Origin: Flavobacteriales bacterium
GTDB lineage: Bacteria; Bacteroidota; Bacteroidia; Flavobacteriales_F; PHOS-HE28
Direction: 5' to 3'
NCBI GenBank assembly: GCA_016721005.1
Contig: JADKJM010000016.1
Location: 678,198-742,197, forward strand
DNA: 64,000 nt
This document shows positions 9,200 to 18,933 of this stretch, one piece after another (the first letter of the stretch is position 1; every line of letters begins with the position of its first letter). The translations under genes were made by a program, and so were the position numbers. The notes under the pieces were generated by a model. That model was not told the origin of the DNA. It searched no databases and saw nothing but the letters and a program-made list of their open reading frames with translations.

Positions 9200-11053
9200 A
9201 TGGCCGTAGCGACGTTCGCCCTTCCTGCACGCATCGCCCTGCTCGGCAATCCGAACTGCGGCAAGACCGCGCTCTTCAACCTGCTTACCGGCAGCAGGCA
9301 GAAAGTGGCCAACTACGCCGGTGTTACCGTGGAGCGCAAGGAAGGAACCTTGCACACGGCGGAAGGGCGGCGCGTATTCGTGCTGGACCTGCCAGGCGCG
9401 TACAGCTTGAACGCCCTCTCGCATGATGAGGCGATGACCCGTGATGTGATCACCGGACAAAGCAGCGAAGCGTTGCCGGACCTGCTGGTGTGCGTGACCG
9501 ATGCCACCAACCTGCGGCTGCACTTGCGCATGGTGTTGGAAGCGCGGCAATTGGGGTTGCCCATGGTGGTGGTGCTGAACAAGATGGACCGTGCGAGGAA
9601 GTTCGGCATCGCCATCGATGAGGAGGGGCTATCGAACGCGCTCGGCGTACCCGTGCTGTCCACCGTGAGCGTGCATGCACACGGTGCTGACGCGCTGCGC
9701 GCCTTCCTGGACCGACCCGTGGAGGCCACGATACCCGTACCGTGGAGCGCACCGAAGTTGGAGCAGGTACTTGCCACCCAACAGGAGGCACAGCGCATCT
9801 ACCAACAGACGGTCACGGAACCCGCAGTGGACAAGGACCCCAGCGATCGCATCGATCGTGTACTGATGCATCCGTTCTGGGGTTTCGTGATACTCGCACT
9901 CGTGCTCTTCACCACGTTCGTTGCGGTCTTCACCTTGGGTGGCCGGCTCACGGACTTCATAGAGACGGGCACCGGTGCGTTGGGCGGCCTGCTGATGGAC
10001 CACATGGCGGAGGGGCCCTTGCGCGGACTGCTTGTGGAAGGCGTGATCGGTGGCGTAGGCAGTGTGCTCGCGTTCCTTCCGCAGATCCTCATCCTCTTCC
10101 TGTTCATCCTTGCGTTGGAAGCATCCGGCTACCTGCCCCGCGCCGCCTTCCTGCTGGACCGCCCCATGAGCAAGGCCGGGCTTTCGGGACGTTCGTTCAT
10201 CCCGTTGCTCTCCAGCTTCGCCTGTGCCATCCCGGGCATCATGGCCACGCGCACCATCGTCAATTGGCGTGATCGGCTCACCACCATCCTCATCGCCCCC
10301 TTGATGGCGTGCTCCGCGCGGATCCCCGTGTACACGTTGCTGATCGCGGCGCTGTTCCCGGATCAACCGGTCTCCGGTGCGCTGGTGATGGTGGGCCTGT
10401 ACACGCTGGGCATCGTGGCTGCCATGGCCGTGGCCTGGGTCATCAAGCGGAGCAGCGGCGACCGTTCGCGATCGCCCCTGCTCATGGAACTGCCCGCCTA
10501 CCAATGGCCCGACCTCCGCAGTCTGGTCATCGGGCTGTACGAACGCGCCATGATCTTCATCCGCCGCGTGGGCACCGTGATCCTCGCGCTCACCATCGTC
10601 ATGTGGGCCTTATGCACCATTCCATCGCCACGCTCCACAACGGAAGGAACGCCCATTGCACGCAGCCTTGCCGGTGAAGTGGGCCATGCGTTGCAACATG
10701 TCTTCGCGCCGATCGGTTTCAATGCGGAGATCTCCATCGCCCTGGTGCCCGGCATGGCGGCCCGCGAAGTGGTGGTGAGTTCATTGGGCACCGTGTATGC
10801 GATCAACGGGGACCCGGGGGATGTGGAGAACCGGTTGCGCGAACGCATCGCCACGGAATGGTCCTTGGCCACCAAGCTCTCCTTGCTTTTGTGGCTGGTG
10901 TTCGCCCCGCAATGCCTCAGCACCTTCGTGGCCGTGAAACGCGAGACCGGATCGTGGCGCACCATGTGGATCATGGGCGGCTACCTCTTCGGCCTGGCGT
11001 ACCTTGCAAGCCTGATCACCTACCAGCTGACCACCGCGATCACCTCCCTCTGA
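9200..11053 (+). CDS. feoB: ferrous iron transporter B
   Basis: 617 aa. The N-terminal G domain shows G1 GNPNCGKTALFN, G3 DLPGAYSL and G4 NKMD; the C-terminal membrane part carries the two gate regions (LLSSFACAIPGIMATRTI and VPGMAAREVVVSSLG) and FAPQCLSTFVAVKRETG near the end. It is shorter than the ~770-aa E. coli protein mainly because the spacer between G domain and channel is short. It moves Fe(II) into the cytoplasm. Stop overlaps the start of the next small gene (TGATG). Confidence 0.95.
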   Translation: MAVATFALPARIALLGNPNCGKTALFNLLTGSRQKVANYAGVTVERKEGTLHTAEGRRVFVLDLPGAYSLNALSHDEAMTRDVITGQSSEALPDLLVCVTDATNLRLHLRMVLEARQLGLPMVVVLNKMDRARKFGIAIDEEGLSNALGVPVLSTVSVHAHGADALRAFLDRPVEATIPVPWSAPKLEQVLATQQEAQRIYQQTVTEPAVDKDPSDRIDRVLMHPFWGFVILALVLFTTFVAVFTLGGRLTDFIETGTGALGGLLMDHMAEGPLRGLLVEGVIGGVGSVLAFLPQILILFLFILALEASGYLPRAAFLLDRPMSKAGLSGRSFIPLLSSFACAIPGIMATRTIVNWRDRLTTILIAPLMACSARIPVYTLLIAALFPDQPVSGALVMVGLYTLGIVAAMAVAWVIKRSSGDRSRSPLLMELPAYQWPDLRSLVIGLYERAMIFIRRVGTVILALTIVMWALCTIPSPRSTTEGTPIARSLAGEVGHALQHVFAPIGFNAEISIALVPGMAAREVVVSSLGTVYAINGDPGDVENRLRERIATEWSLATKLSLLLWLVFAPQCLSTFVAVKRETGSWRTMWIMGGYLFGLAYLASLITYQLTTAITSL

Positions 11054-11202
11054 TGCAGACCACGCTCGCCATCCTCATCGTGCTCCTTGCCGCCGCCTAC
11101 CTGCTGCGGGCTTGGTTGCCGGTGATGCATGCGAAGAGCAACGGGCTGGGCTCCCAACGGACCGCGTGCGGCCCTTGCACGGCGTGCGAAGGATACCGTT
11201 AG
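11053..11202 (+). CDS. FeoB-associated Cys-rich membrane protein
   Basis: 49 aa: one N-terminal transmembrane helix (LAILIVLLAAAYLLRAWL) followed by a short cytosolic tail ending TACGPCTACEG. This is the layout of the FeoB-associated Cys-rich membrane protein family often found directly after feoB, possibly handling the iron emerging from FeoB. The start overlaps the feoB stop. A stem-loop (CACAAAG/CTTTGTG, 11220-11240) follows but has no T-run. Confidence 0.85.
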   Translation: MQTTLAILIVLLAAAYLLRAWLPVMHAKSNGLGSQRTACGPCTACEGYR

Positions 11203-11338
11203 GCACCTCCGGAACGGGTCACAAAGAGCAGCGCTTTGTGCCGGGTTCGAACCGTGATGCTTGGTGATCGTTAACGAACCCCGAAGCCCGCGTTCATCTC
11301 TTTTCGTTTCATTTGTAACTGTTTCCCACGCAACGTTC

Positions 11339-11800
11339 ATGTTCCATACATCCATCGGCTACTGGTGTTCCGTTGCCGCCAATCAATACTTCATCCGCTT
11401 GCAGGAGAAGCTGGCAGGGCTGGACATCACGAACTGGTTCTTCGTGCTGCTCACCATTGATGAGCACAACGGCAAGTTGAGCCAACAGGAACTCGCCGAT
11501 GCGCTGGATCTGGACAAGGTGGCAATGACCCGCGCGCTGGACCACTTCGCGGAGAACGGCTACGTGGAACGGTGTGCCTGCGAAGGCGACCGTCGCAAGT
11601 TCATCGTGAAGCTCACGCCCAAGGCGCGGCCCGCAGTGAAGGCCATCCGAAAGGCCTATGACGAATTGAACGACGACGCGATGAAGGGCATGAACAAAAA
11701 GGAACGCGCCCTCTTCCAACAACAACTCACGCTGCTGGTGGAGAACATGCGACCCATGAAAGCGCCCGCACGCATGACCACAAAGCGGATACCCCTATGA
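11339..11800 (+). CDS. MarR-family transcriptional regulator
   Basis: 153 aa from the ATG at 11339, chosen over an upstream alternative that adds non-conserved residues. The winged helix is clear: LSQQELADALDLDKVAMTRALDHF, then the wing VERCACEGDRRKFIVKLTPKA. It overlaps the adaptor of the RND pump by 4 nt, so it is co-transcribed with the pump it probably represses. A near-consensus -7 box, TTCATTTG, sits at 11306-11313. The inducing ligand is unknown. Confidence 0.88.
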   Translation: MFHTSIGYWCSVAANQYFIRLQEKLAGLDITNWFFVLLTIDEHNGKLSQQELADALDLDKVAMTRALDHFAENGYVERCACEGDRRKFIVKLTPKARPAVKAIRKAYDELNDDAMKGMNKKERALFQQQLTLLVENMRPMKAPARMTTKRIPL

Positions 11801-12867
11801 TGCGAACGACCACGATCGCTGCGGCGATGATCACCCTGCTTTCCGCATGCGGCGGCGGAGAAGAGAAGGCCGCCGGTAGCGGTGCCATGCCTCCCATGGC
11901 CGTGCAGGTACACGTGCTGCAACCCACGGCGTTGGACAATGCCATCGTGACCACCGGCACGCTCATGGCGAATGAAGAGGTGGATCTCGTGAGCGAGCTC
12001 GCCGGACGCGTTACGTCCATTGGCTTTATCGAGGGCGGTAATGTGAGCGCGGGTCAGGTGCTGCTGAAGATCAACGACGACGAGCTGCAGGCGCAACTGC
12101 GCAAGGCCGAAGCGAACCTGAAGCTCGCCAAGGACGACAGCGATCGCAAGGCGCAGTTGCTCACGGTGAGTGGCATCAGCCAGGAACAATTCGATGCGGC
12201 ACAAGCACAGTTCGCGAGCCTGCAAGCTGAAGCGGACGAACTGAACGTTCGCATCGCGAAGAGTACCATCCGCGCGCCCTTCAACGGGAAAGTCGGTCTA
12301 CGCTCGGTGAGCGAAGGCGGGTACGTGGGCAGCAACGCGATGATCGCCAAACTACAGCAGATCGACCCGATCAAGGTGGAATTCGCCGTGCCGGAACGAT
12401 ACGGCCGCATGATGAAGCCGGGCACCGCGATCAGCTTCTCCCTGGAGGGTGATACAACCACTTACGCTGGTGAAGTGTACGCCGCAGACCCCAGCGTGGA
12501 TGCCACCACCCGCACGGTGAAAGTGCGTGCGCGTAGCGACAACAAGAGCGGGCATCTCCTGCCCGGATCATTTGCGAAAGTGGACGTACGGCTGGAGCGG
12601 ATCAGTGATGCGCTCGTTGTGCCAGCTGAAGCCTTGATCCCCGACATCCAAGGGCAGAAGGTGCTGGTGATCAAGAATGGCAAGGCCACGAGCCTGCGCG
12701 TGAAGACCGGTATCCGCAGTGCCAACAGCGTGCAACTCACCAGCGGTGTCCAGGCCGGTGATTCGGTACTGATCACCGGGTTGCTCGCCGTGCGCGAAGG
12801 CATGCCGGTCTCGGCGATCCCATCGAATGCCATGAACGCCACCGTGGTAACGGACAGCGCACGATGA
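11797..12867 (+). CDS. RND efflux periplasmic adaptor lipoprotein
   Basis: 356 aa membrane-fusion protein. Lipobox LLSAC gives lipidation at Cys18, followed by a glycine-rich linker. Then come the first beta-barrel/lipoyl half (ELAGRVTSIGFIEGGNVSAG), an alpha-helical hairpin (~residues 90-150, KAEANLKLAKDDSDRKAQLL), and the second lipoyl half (STIRAPFNGKVGLRSVSEG). It links the RND pump to a TolC-type channel. ATGA overlaps with the MarR gene and the pump gene support one operon. Confidence 0.92.
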   Translation: MMRTTTIAAAMITLLSACGGGEEKAAGSGAMPPMAVQVHVLQPTALDNAIVTTGTLMANEEVDLVSELAGRVTSIGFIEGGNVSAGQVLLKINDDELQAQLRKAEANLKLAKDDSDRKAQLLTVSGISQEQFDAAQAQFASLQAEADELNVRIAKSTIRAPFNGKVGLRSVSEGGYVGSNAMIAKLQQIDPIKVEFAVPERYGRMMKPGTAISFSLEGDTTTYAGEVYAADPSVDATTRTVKVRARSDNKSGHLLPGSFAKVDVRLERISDALVVPAEALIPDIQGQKVLVIKNGKATSLRVKTGIRSANSVQLTSGVQAGDSVLITGLLAVREGMPVSAIPSNAMNATVVTDSAR

Positions 12868-15800
12868 ACATCGGGACCGTCAGCATCAACCGGCCGGTGT
12901 TCGCATCGGTGATCTCGATCCTGATCGTGCTGTTCGGTGCGATCGGCTTCGGCTTCCTCGGTGTGCGCGAGTACCCGAGCGTGGATCCGCCGGTGATCAC
13001 CGTGACCACCAACTACGTGGGCGCGAACGCGGACATCATCGAGAGCCAGATCACTGAAGTGCTGGAGGAGCAGATCAATGGCATCGCGGGCATCCGCACC
13101 CTCACCAGCGTGAGTTCGGACGGGCGCAGTACGATCACCGTGGAGTTCGAACTCGACGTGGACCTGGAGGCCGCCGCCAACGATGTACGCGACCGGGTGA
13201 GCGGCAGTTTGCGCGACCTGCCCACGGATGTGGATCCACCCATCGTAGCGAAGAGCGATGCGGACAGCAGCCCCATCGTGGCGATGACCGTGCAGAGCGA
13301 TCAGCGGAACCTGCTCGAGCTGACCCGGATCGCCAACGACGTCTTCAAGGAACGCCTGCAAACGATCCCCGGTGTGAGCAACATCCGCATCTGGGGCGAG
13401 AAGAAGTACAGCATGAAATTGCAACTGGACCCGGTGAAGATGGCCGGTTTCCAAGTGACTCCGATCGATGTGCGCAACGCGCTGAACCGTGAGAACGTGG
13501 AGTTGCCCAGTGGCCGCATCGAAGGCTTCAACACCGAGCTCAGCATCCGCACCTCCGGAAGGTTGACGACAGAAGAGGAGTTCAACGACCTGATCATCCG
13601 CGAGGATGATGGGCGCGTGGTGCGCATGCGCGACATCGGTGTGGCGGAACTGCGCCCGGAGAACGAGCGCTCGCTGCTGCGCGGTAACGGTGGTGTGGCG
13701 CAGGTCGCGGTGGCCATCACCCCGCAGCCGGGCAGCAACTACATCGCCATCGCCGATGAGTTCTACAAGCGTGTGGAACAGATCAAGAAGGACCTGCCCG
13801 ATGACCTGCGCTACACCGTGGCCATGGACACCACGGTCGGCATCCGCACAGCGATCGTGGAAGTGGAAGAGACCGTGCTCATCGCCTTCGGCCTGGTGGT
13901 GCTCGTGATCTTCGTCTTCTTGCGCGACTGGCGCACCACGCTCATCCCGGTGCTCGCGATCCCGATCTCGCTCATCGGTTCCTTCTTCATCATGTGGGCG
14001 GCAGGCTTCAGCATCAACATCCTCACCCTGCTCGCCATCGTGCTGGCCACCGGCATCGTGGTGGACGATGCCATCGTGGTGCTGGAGAACATCTACTCCA
14101 AGATCGAGGACGGCATGGACCCGATCAGGGCGGGGCACGAGGGCAGCAAGGAGATCACCTTCGCCATCATCAGCACCACCATCACACTGGCGGCGGTGTT
14201 CCTGCCCATCATCTTCCTCAGCGGATTGACCGGTCGCCTCTTCCGTGAGTTCGGCATCGTGGTGGCCGGTGCGGTCCTCATCAGCGCGGTGGTCTCGCTC
14301 TCGCTCACCCCGATGATGAGCGCGCGTTTCCTCAAGCACAAGACCAAGCACAGCCGCTTCTTCGTCGTCACCGAGCGCTTCTTCGAACGGTTGTCGCGCG
14401 GGTATGAGCGATCGCTTTCCGCGTTCCTCCGCAGACGCTGGCTCGCCTTCGTGATCATGGCGGTGAGCGTTGGCCTCATCTGGCTGGCGGGTTCCAACAT
14501 CGCCAGCGAACTGGCGCCGGACGAGGACAAGAGCCGCTTCATGGTGATGAGCACCGCGCCCGAAGGCACCAGCTTCGAGCTGATGAACGATTACATCAGC
14601 CACGTGATCGAACTGGTGGACACCATGCCGGAACGCCAAGCACTGCTCAGCGTCACCGCACCGGGTTTCGGTACCGCATCGGCCACCAACAACGGTTTCG
14701 TGCGCGTGACGCTGGTACCCCCGAACGAGCGCAAGAAGACGCAGGACGATCTGGCCAAGACCATCATGGGCAAGGTGCAACGGCTCAATCTGGCGCGCAG
14801 CTTCGTGGTGCAGGAACCCACCATCGGTGGCTCCCGCTTCACGACCCTGCCCGTGCAGTTCGTGATCCAAGCGCCGGATTTCGAAAGCCTGCGGCAAGTG
14901 ATCCCCGTCTTCATGGAGAAGGCCGCTGCGGACCCCATCTTCCAAGTGGTGGATGTGAACCTGAAGTTCAACAAGCCCGAACTCAACGTGGAGATCGATC
15001 GTGACCGCGCGCGTGCCATGGGGGTAAGTATGCAGGATATCGCGGAGACCTTGCAACTGTACTTCAGCGGGCAGCGCTACGGCTACTTCATCATGCAGGG
15101 CAAGCAATACCAGGTGATCGGTCAAGCCACACGGGACAACCGCGCAGCACCGATCGACCTGAGCAGCGCCTACGTGCGCAACGACAAGGGCGAGATGATC
15201 CAGTTGGACAACCTGGTGCGCACCAACGATCGCAGCACGCCGCCGCAACTCTTCCGTTACAACCGTTACGTGAGCGCCACGGTGAGCGCCAGCACCGTGG
15301 ATGGCAAGACCATCGGTGATGGCATAGCCGCCATGGACCGCATCGCGGGCGAGGTGCTGGACGATAGATTCAGCACTGCGCTGGGGGGCGTGAGCAAGGA
15401 ATTCGCCGAGAGCGGCAGCAGCTTGCAGTTCGCCTTCCTGCTGGCATTGGTCCTCATCTTCCTCATCCTCGCCGCGCAGTTCGAGAGTTGGATCGATCCG
15501 CTTGTCGTGATGTTCACCGTACCGCTCGCATTGGCCGGCGCGCTCGTCACCCTCTGGCTCGGCGGGCACACGCTGAACATCTTCTCGGAGATCGGCATCA
15601 TCGTGCTCGTGGGCCTCGTCACCAAGAACGGGATCCTCATCGTGGAGTTCGCGAACCAGCGCAAGGACGCCGGCTTGAAGAAGCTCGACGCCGTGGTGGA
15701 CGCCGCCGGCCAGCGCTTCCGCCCGATCCTCATGACCAGTTTGGCCACCGTGCTCGGTGCGCTGCCCATCGCCCTCGGCCTGGGTGCGGCCTCTAGAAGC

Positions 15801-15962
15801 CGCGTACCCATGGGCATCGCCATCATCGGAGGCTTGCTGTTCGCACTGATCCTCACGCTGTACGTGGTGCCCGCCCTTTACAGCTACATGAGTCGCGAAC
15901 ATAGCCGTGCCGATGTGGCCGGTGATGATGCGCCGTCCACCGAACCCATCGCGACCGCATGA
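12864..15962 (+). CDS. RND multidrug efflux permease (AcrB/HAE1 type)
   Basis: 1032 aa, normal length for the family. Starts MNIGTVSINRPVFASVISIL, the typical first helix; two large periplasmic loops; the TM4 proton-relay region ATGIVVDDAIVVLENIYS with adjacent aspartates; and a C-terminal half repeating the fold (LALAGALVTLWLGGHTLNIF, GLVTKNGILIVEFANQ). It exports hydrophobic drugs or other amphiphiles using the proton gradient. Translationally coupled to the adaptor upstream and the TolC gene downstream. A 1183-codon open frame on the opposite strand is only a mirror of its codon bias. Confidence 0.95.
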   Translation: MNIGTVSINRPVFASVISILIVLFGAIGFGFLGVREYPSVDPPVITVTTNYVGANADIIESQITEVLEEQINGIAGIRTLTSVSSDGRSTITVEFELDVDLEAAANDVRDRVSGSLRDLPTDVDPPIVAKSDADSSPIVAMTVQSDQRNLLELTRIANDVFKERLQTIPGVSNIRIWGEKKYSMKLQLDPVKMAGFQVTPIDVRNALNRENVELPSGRIEGFNTELSIRTSGRLTTEEEFNDLIIREDDGRVVRMRDIGVAELRPENERSLLRGNGGVAQVAVAITPQPGSNYIAIADEFYKRVEQIKKDLPDDLRYTVAMDTTVGIRTAIVEVEETVLIAFGLVVLVIFVFLRDWRTTLIPVLAIPISLIGSFFIMWAAGFSINILTLLAIVLATGIVVDDAIVVLENIYSKIEDGMDPIRAGHEGSKEITFAIISTTITLAAVFLPIIFLSGLTGRLFREFGIVVAGAVLISAVVSLSLTPMMSARFLKHKTKHSRFFVVTERFFERLSRGYERSLSAFLRRRWLAFVIMAVSVGLIWLAGSNIASELAPDEDKSRFMVMSTAPEGTSFELMNDYISHVIELVDTMPERQALLSVTAPGFGTASATNNGFVRVTLVPPNERKKTQDDLAKTIMGKVQRLNLARSFVVQEPTIGGSRFTTLPVQFVIQAPDFESLRQVIPVFMEKAAADPIFQVVDVNLKFNKPELNVEIDRDRARAMGVSMQDIAETLQLYFSGQRYGYFIMQGKQYQVIGQATRDNRAAPIDLSSAYVRNDKGEMIQLDNLVRTNDRSTPPQLFRYNRYVSATVSASTVDGKTIGDGIAAMDRIAGEVLDDRFSTALGGVSKEFAESGSSLQFAFLLALVLIFLILAAQFESWIDPLVVMFTVPLALAGALVTLWLGGHTLNIFSEIGIIVLVGLVTKNGILIVEFANQRKDAGLKKLDAVVDAAGQRFRPILMTSLATVLGALPIALGLGAASRSRVPMGIAIIGGLLFALILTLYVVPALYSYMSREHSRADVAGDDAPSTEPIATA

Positions 15963-17254
15963 AGCAATCGATCGCCCTACTTCTTTCGCTCTGCGCCTCC
16001 GGCCTTTTCGCACAAACGGTGCTCACCGCCGATGAGGCCGTGCGCATCGCGGTGGAACAGAACCATGGCATCCGCCTAGCGAGGCTGGATGCACGCAGCG
16101 CGGAATTGTTGAACAACGCCGGGCAAGCGGGCATGCTGCCCACGGTGGATGCCGTCGGCTCCTACACCGTGGACAACAGCAGCACCAAGCAGACCTTCTT
16201 CAGCGGCGAAGTGCGCGAGGCGGATAATGCCGACAGCCGCGTGCTCGATGGCGCCGTGCGCTTGAACTGGACCGTCTTCGACGGCCTCACGATGTTCGCG
16301 GCGAAGGACCGCTTGGAAGCTCTTGAACTCATCGGCCGGACGCGCTTGCGACAGGAGATCGAGGCCACGGTGTACGATGTGCTCGCGGCCTACTACCAAG
16401 TGGTGCAACTGCGCAAGGGCATCGCCGTGCAGCGCGAAAGCGTCCACATCTCAGGCGAACGCTTGGAGATCACACGCACCGGTCTGCGCATCGGCAGCGC
16501 CAGTGGCCTTGCGGTGGTGCAAGCGCAATTGGACCAGAGCGCGGACAGCGCCGCCGTGCTGGATCTGCTCGTGCAGGAGTCAGCGGCGGTGGCCAGGGTG
16601 AACGCGTTGATGGGGCGCGCGCCCGCAACGGAACTCGCCCTCGCCACGGACATTCCCGCAACACAACCGATGGAGTTCACGCAACTGCAACAAGCAGCGC
16701 GCAATGCGAACAGCGCACTCCAACTCGCCCGGCAGGAACGCATCGCAGCAGACCTCAGCGTGAAGCAATTGCGCGGGGCGCTGCTTCCCCGTGTGGATGT
16801 GTTCGGCAACTACGGCTACACGAAGTCCACCTCGGCGGTGGGTTTCCTGCAAAGCAACCAGAGCACCGGCCCGGATTACGGCGCGCGCATCAGCATCCCG
16901 TTGTTCCACGGAGCGCAGGCCAGCAAGGCGTTGGAGGTGGCGAAGCTTACGCGGGAACAAGCCGCCATCACCACCGAACAGGCGGAACTGATACTGGAGG
17001 AAAGCCTGCTGAACGCGTGGACGGACCACAACACGGCCAACCAACGTGTGGCGCTGGAGGAAAGCAACCTCGGTGGTGCGCGCACGCAAGTACACGTGGC
17101 ACTGGAGAGCTACCGCCTCGGTGCCATCACATCCGTGGAATTGCGTGATGTACAGCTAGGCCTCATCGCCGCTGAGCAACGCCTGCTCACCGCGCAGTAC
17201 GAAGCCAAGTTGGCGGAGCTGCAGTTGAAGTGGCTGGCCGGAGCGTTGCCCTGA
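15959..17254 (+). CDS. TolC-family outer-membrane efflux protein
   Basis: 431 aa with signal peptide MKQSIALLLSLCASGLFAQ. Two similar halves of long Ala/Gln/Glu-rich helices (LTADEAVRIAVEQNHGIRLA; LTREQAAITTEQAELILEES) and the ending VELRDVQLGLIAAEQRLL identify an OEP/TolC monomer. It completes the MarR-adaptor-pump-channel operon, whose genes overlap by 4 nt each. The 209-bp tandem repeat array begins within 100 bp of its stop. Confidence 0.92.
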   Translation: MKQSIALLLSLCASGLFAQTVLTADEAVRIAVEQNHGIRLARLDARSAELLNNAGQAGMLPTVDAVGSYTVDNSSTKQTFFSGEVREADNADSRVLDGAVRLNWTVFDGLTMFAAKDRLEALELIGRTRLRQEIEATVYDVLAAYYQVVQLRKGIAVQRESVHISGERLEITRTGLRIGSASGLAVVQAQLDQSADSAAVLDLLVQESAAVARVNALMGRAPATELALATDIPATQPMEFTQLQQAARNANSALQLARQERIAADLSVKQLRGALLPRVDVFGNYGYTKSTSAVGFLQSNQSTGPDYGARISIPLFHGAQASKALEVAKLTREQAAITTEQAELILEESLLNAWTDHNTANQRVALEESNLGGARTQVHVALESYRLGAITSVELRDVQLGLIAAEQRLLTAQYEAKLAELQLKWLAGALP

Positions 17255-17301
17255 TCAGCGCGTCAGGGTCGATGATCACCGCAGCGATGCATGGATCCGC
17301 G

Positions 17302-18180
17302 TGGAATTCAAATACAAACCGCTTTTCCTTCGCCTCGGCTGTTCAACGCCGCAATTCAAATACAAACCGCAGAGGGGCAGAGAGCACAGAGTGGATCCCG
17401 AATGCAAATGCCGCAAGGTGTCCCCCTGCGGCATTCACGGTCTTCAAGATCGTGTTCCGGAATGCAGTTGGGGCAACTCCACCCAACGCATTGTATTCCT
17501 CTGCGCCCTCTGCTTCTCTGCGGTTCAATGCATTTCCTCCGCCTCGGGCTGTTCAACGCTGCAATTCAAATACACACCGCAGAGGGCAGAGAGCACAGAG
17601 TGGATCCGAATGCAAATGCCGTAAGGTGTCCCCCTGCGGCATTCACGGTCTTCAAGATCGTGTTCCGGAATGCAGTTGGGGCAGCTCCACCCAACGCATT
17701 GTATTCCTCTGCGCCCTCTGCTTCTCTGCGGTTCAATGCATTTCCTCCGCCTCGGGCTGTTCAACGCAGCAATTCAAATACACACCGCAGAGGGGCAGAG
17801 AGCACAGAGTGGATCCCGAATGCAAATGCCGCAAGGTGTCCCCCTGCGGCATTCACGGTCTTCAAGATCGTGTTCCGGAATGCAGTGGGGGCAACTCCAC
17901 CCAACGCATTGTATTCCTCTGCGCCCTCTGCTTCTCAGCGGTTCAATGCATTTCCTCCGCCTCGGCTGTTCAACGCAGCAATTCAAATACAAACCGCAGA
18001 GGGGCAGAGAGCACAGAGTGGATCCCGAATGCAAATGCCGCAAGGTGTCCCCCTGCGGCATTCACGGTCTTCAAGATCGTGTTCCGGAATGCAGTTGGGG
18101 CAACTCCACCCGACGCATTGCATTCCTCTGCGCCCTCTGCTTCTCTGCGGTTCAATGCATTTCCTCCGCCTCGGCTCTTC
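17302..18180 (+). repeat. tandem array, four ~209-bp units
   Basis: The 17255-18214 gap holds no credible gene. It contains four near-identical units starting at about 17352, 17562, 17770 and 17979 (spacing 210, 208, 209), each beginning CAATTCAAATACAAACCGCA, plus a short partial copy at 17302. Each unit carries an outer inverted repeat: ACCGCAGAGGGGCAGAGAGC near its start against CTCTGCTTCTCTGCGGT near its end. An inner perfect 8-bp hairpin, ATGCCGCA/TGCGGCAT, lies between. Frames run open through the units only because the period avoids stops; the products are frame-dependent and not protein-like. Confidence 0.9.
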
Positions 18181-18214
18181 GCGTCGCGTCCTTGCGCCTC
18201 TGCGGTGAAATGGA

Positions 18215-18694
18215 CTACGCCGCCATGGCCTCGGAGAGTTCCTCCGCCACGCGCTTCAGGCCCACCAGTTGCTCCACCCACTGCTTGCCAGCCTCGCGGG
18301 CGCGGCGCACGGCCATTGGCAATCCGGCGAAATCGCCCTGCCACAACTCCACGCGGGTGCGTCCCTCCTCCAGCGGCACCAGGTGGATGTCCACCGTGGT
18401 ATGGCTCGCGGGCTCATCGGGCAACTTGCTCTTGGGGTTGAAGGTGGTGTAGCGCAGGCGCTCGCCGGGGTACACGGCCATCACCTTGCCCTTGGCCACC
18501 AGTGTCTGGTCGCCACCCTCCTCGCGGATGAACCATTGGATGGGTTCATCGGGGCGCATTTCACAGCAGGGGGTGGCGCCCATGTACAGGCGGGCGAGGC
18601 TCGGCTCGGTAAGGGCCTTCCACACGGTCTCGGGTGCCGCATCCACCAGTAGGGTGCGCAGCACGTTCGTTTCGGGATCCAGGTTCTTCAGCAT
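18215..18694 (-). CDS. SRPBCC (AHSA1-like) domain protein
   Basis: 159 aa with no signal peptide. The pattern VDAAPETVWKALTEPSLARLYMG, a central GKVMAVYPGERLRYTTF, and a long C-terminal helix ending VEQLVGLKRVAEEL fit the START/Bet v1-like AHSA1 family of small ligand-pocket proteins. The ligand is unknown. It stands alone between the repeat array and the efflux operon, 240 bp downstream of the EmrB-like gene on the same strand. Confidence 0.85.
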   Translation of the reverse strand: MLKNLDPETNVLRTLLVDAAPETVWKALTEPSLARLYMGATPCCEMRPDEPIQWFIREEGGDQTLVAKGKVMAVYPGERLRYTTFNPKSKLPDEPASHTTVDIHLVPLEEGRTRVELWQGDFAGLPMAVRRAREAGKQWVEQLVGLKRVAEELSEAMAA

Positions 18695-18933
18695 GATGTA
18701 GGGTACGCAACATGATCCGTACCATTCACAAGAACGCGGTCAAAGCGTCAAGGTTCATTTTCCGTCTGTTAAGGAAGGTGAACAAGTGGAAGACGTGTTG
18801 GCAGGCCGGAATGCTGCCGGCGATAGTAATGGCGTGCTGCGAATAGCGGAACCGGCATGATCCGGAGCAAGAAGACGGGTCCGCTCACGCCAGAGAAAGG
18901 GTGGATCAAGACCTTATATCCGCTCGTAAGCCG

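Noticed and set aside
12462..16013. A 1183-codon open frame antisense to the RND permease and adaptor
   Set aside because: Mirror of strong GC3 codon bias; His/Arg/Glu-rich composition, no motif, and it spans two real genes on the other strand.
17230..18441. A 403-codon open frame through the tandem array
   Set aside because: Open only because the ~209-bp unit lacks stops; unit-length changes move the peptide between frames, so protein sequence is not conserved.
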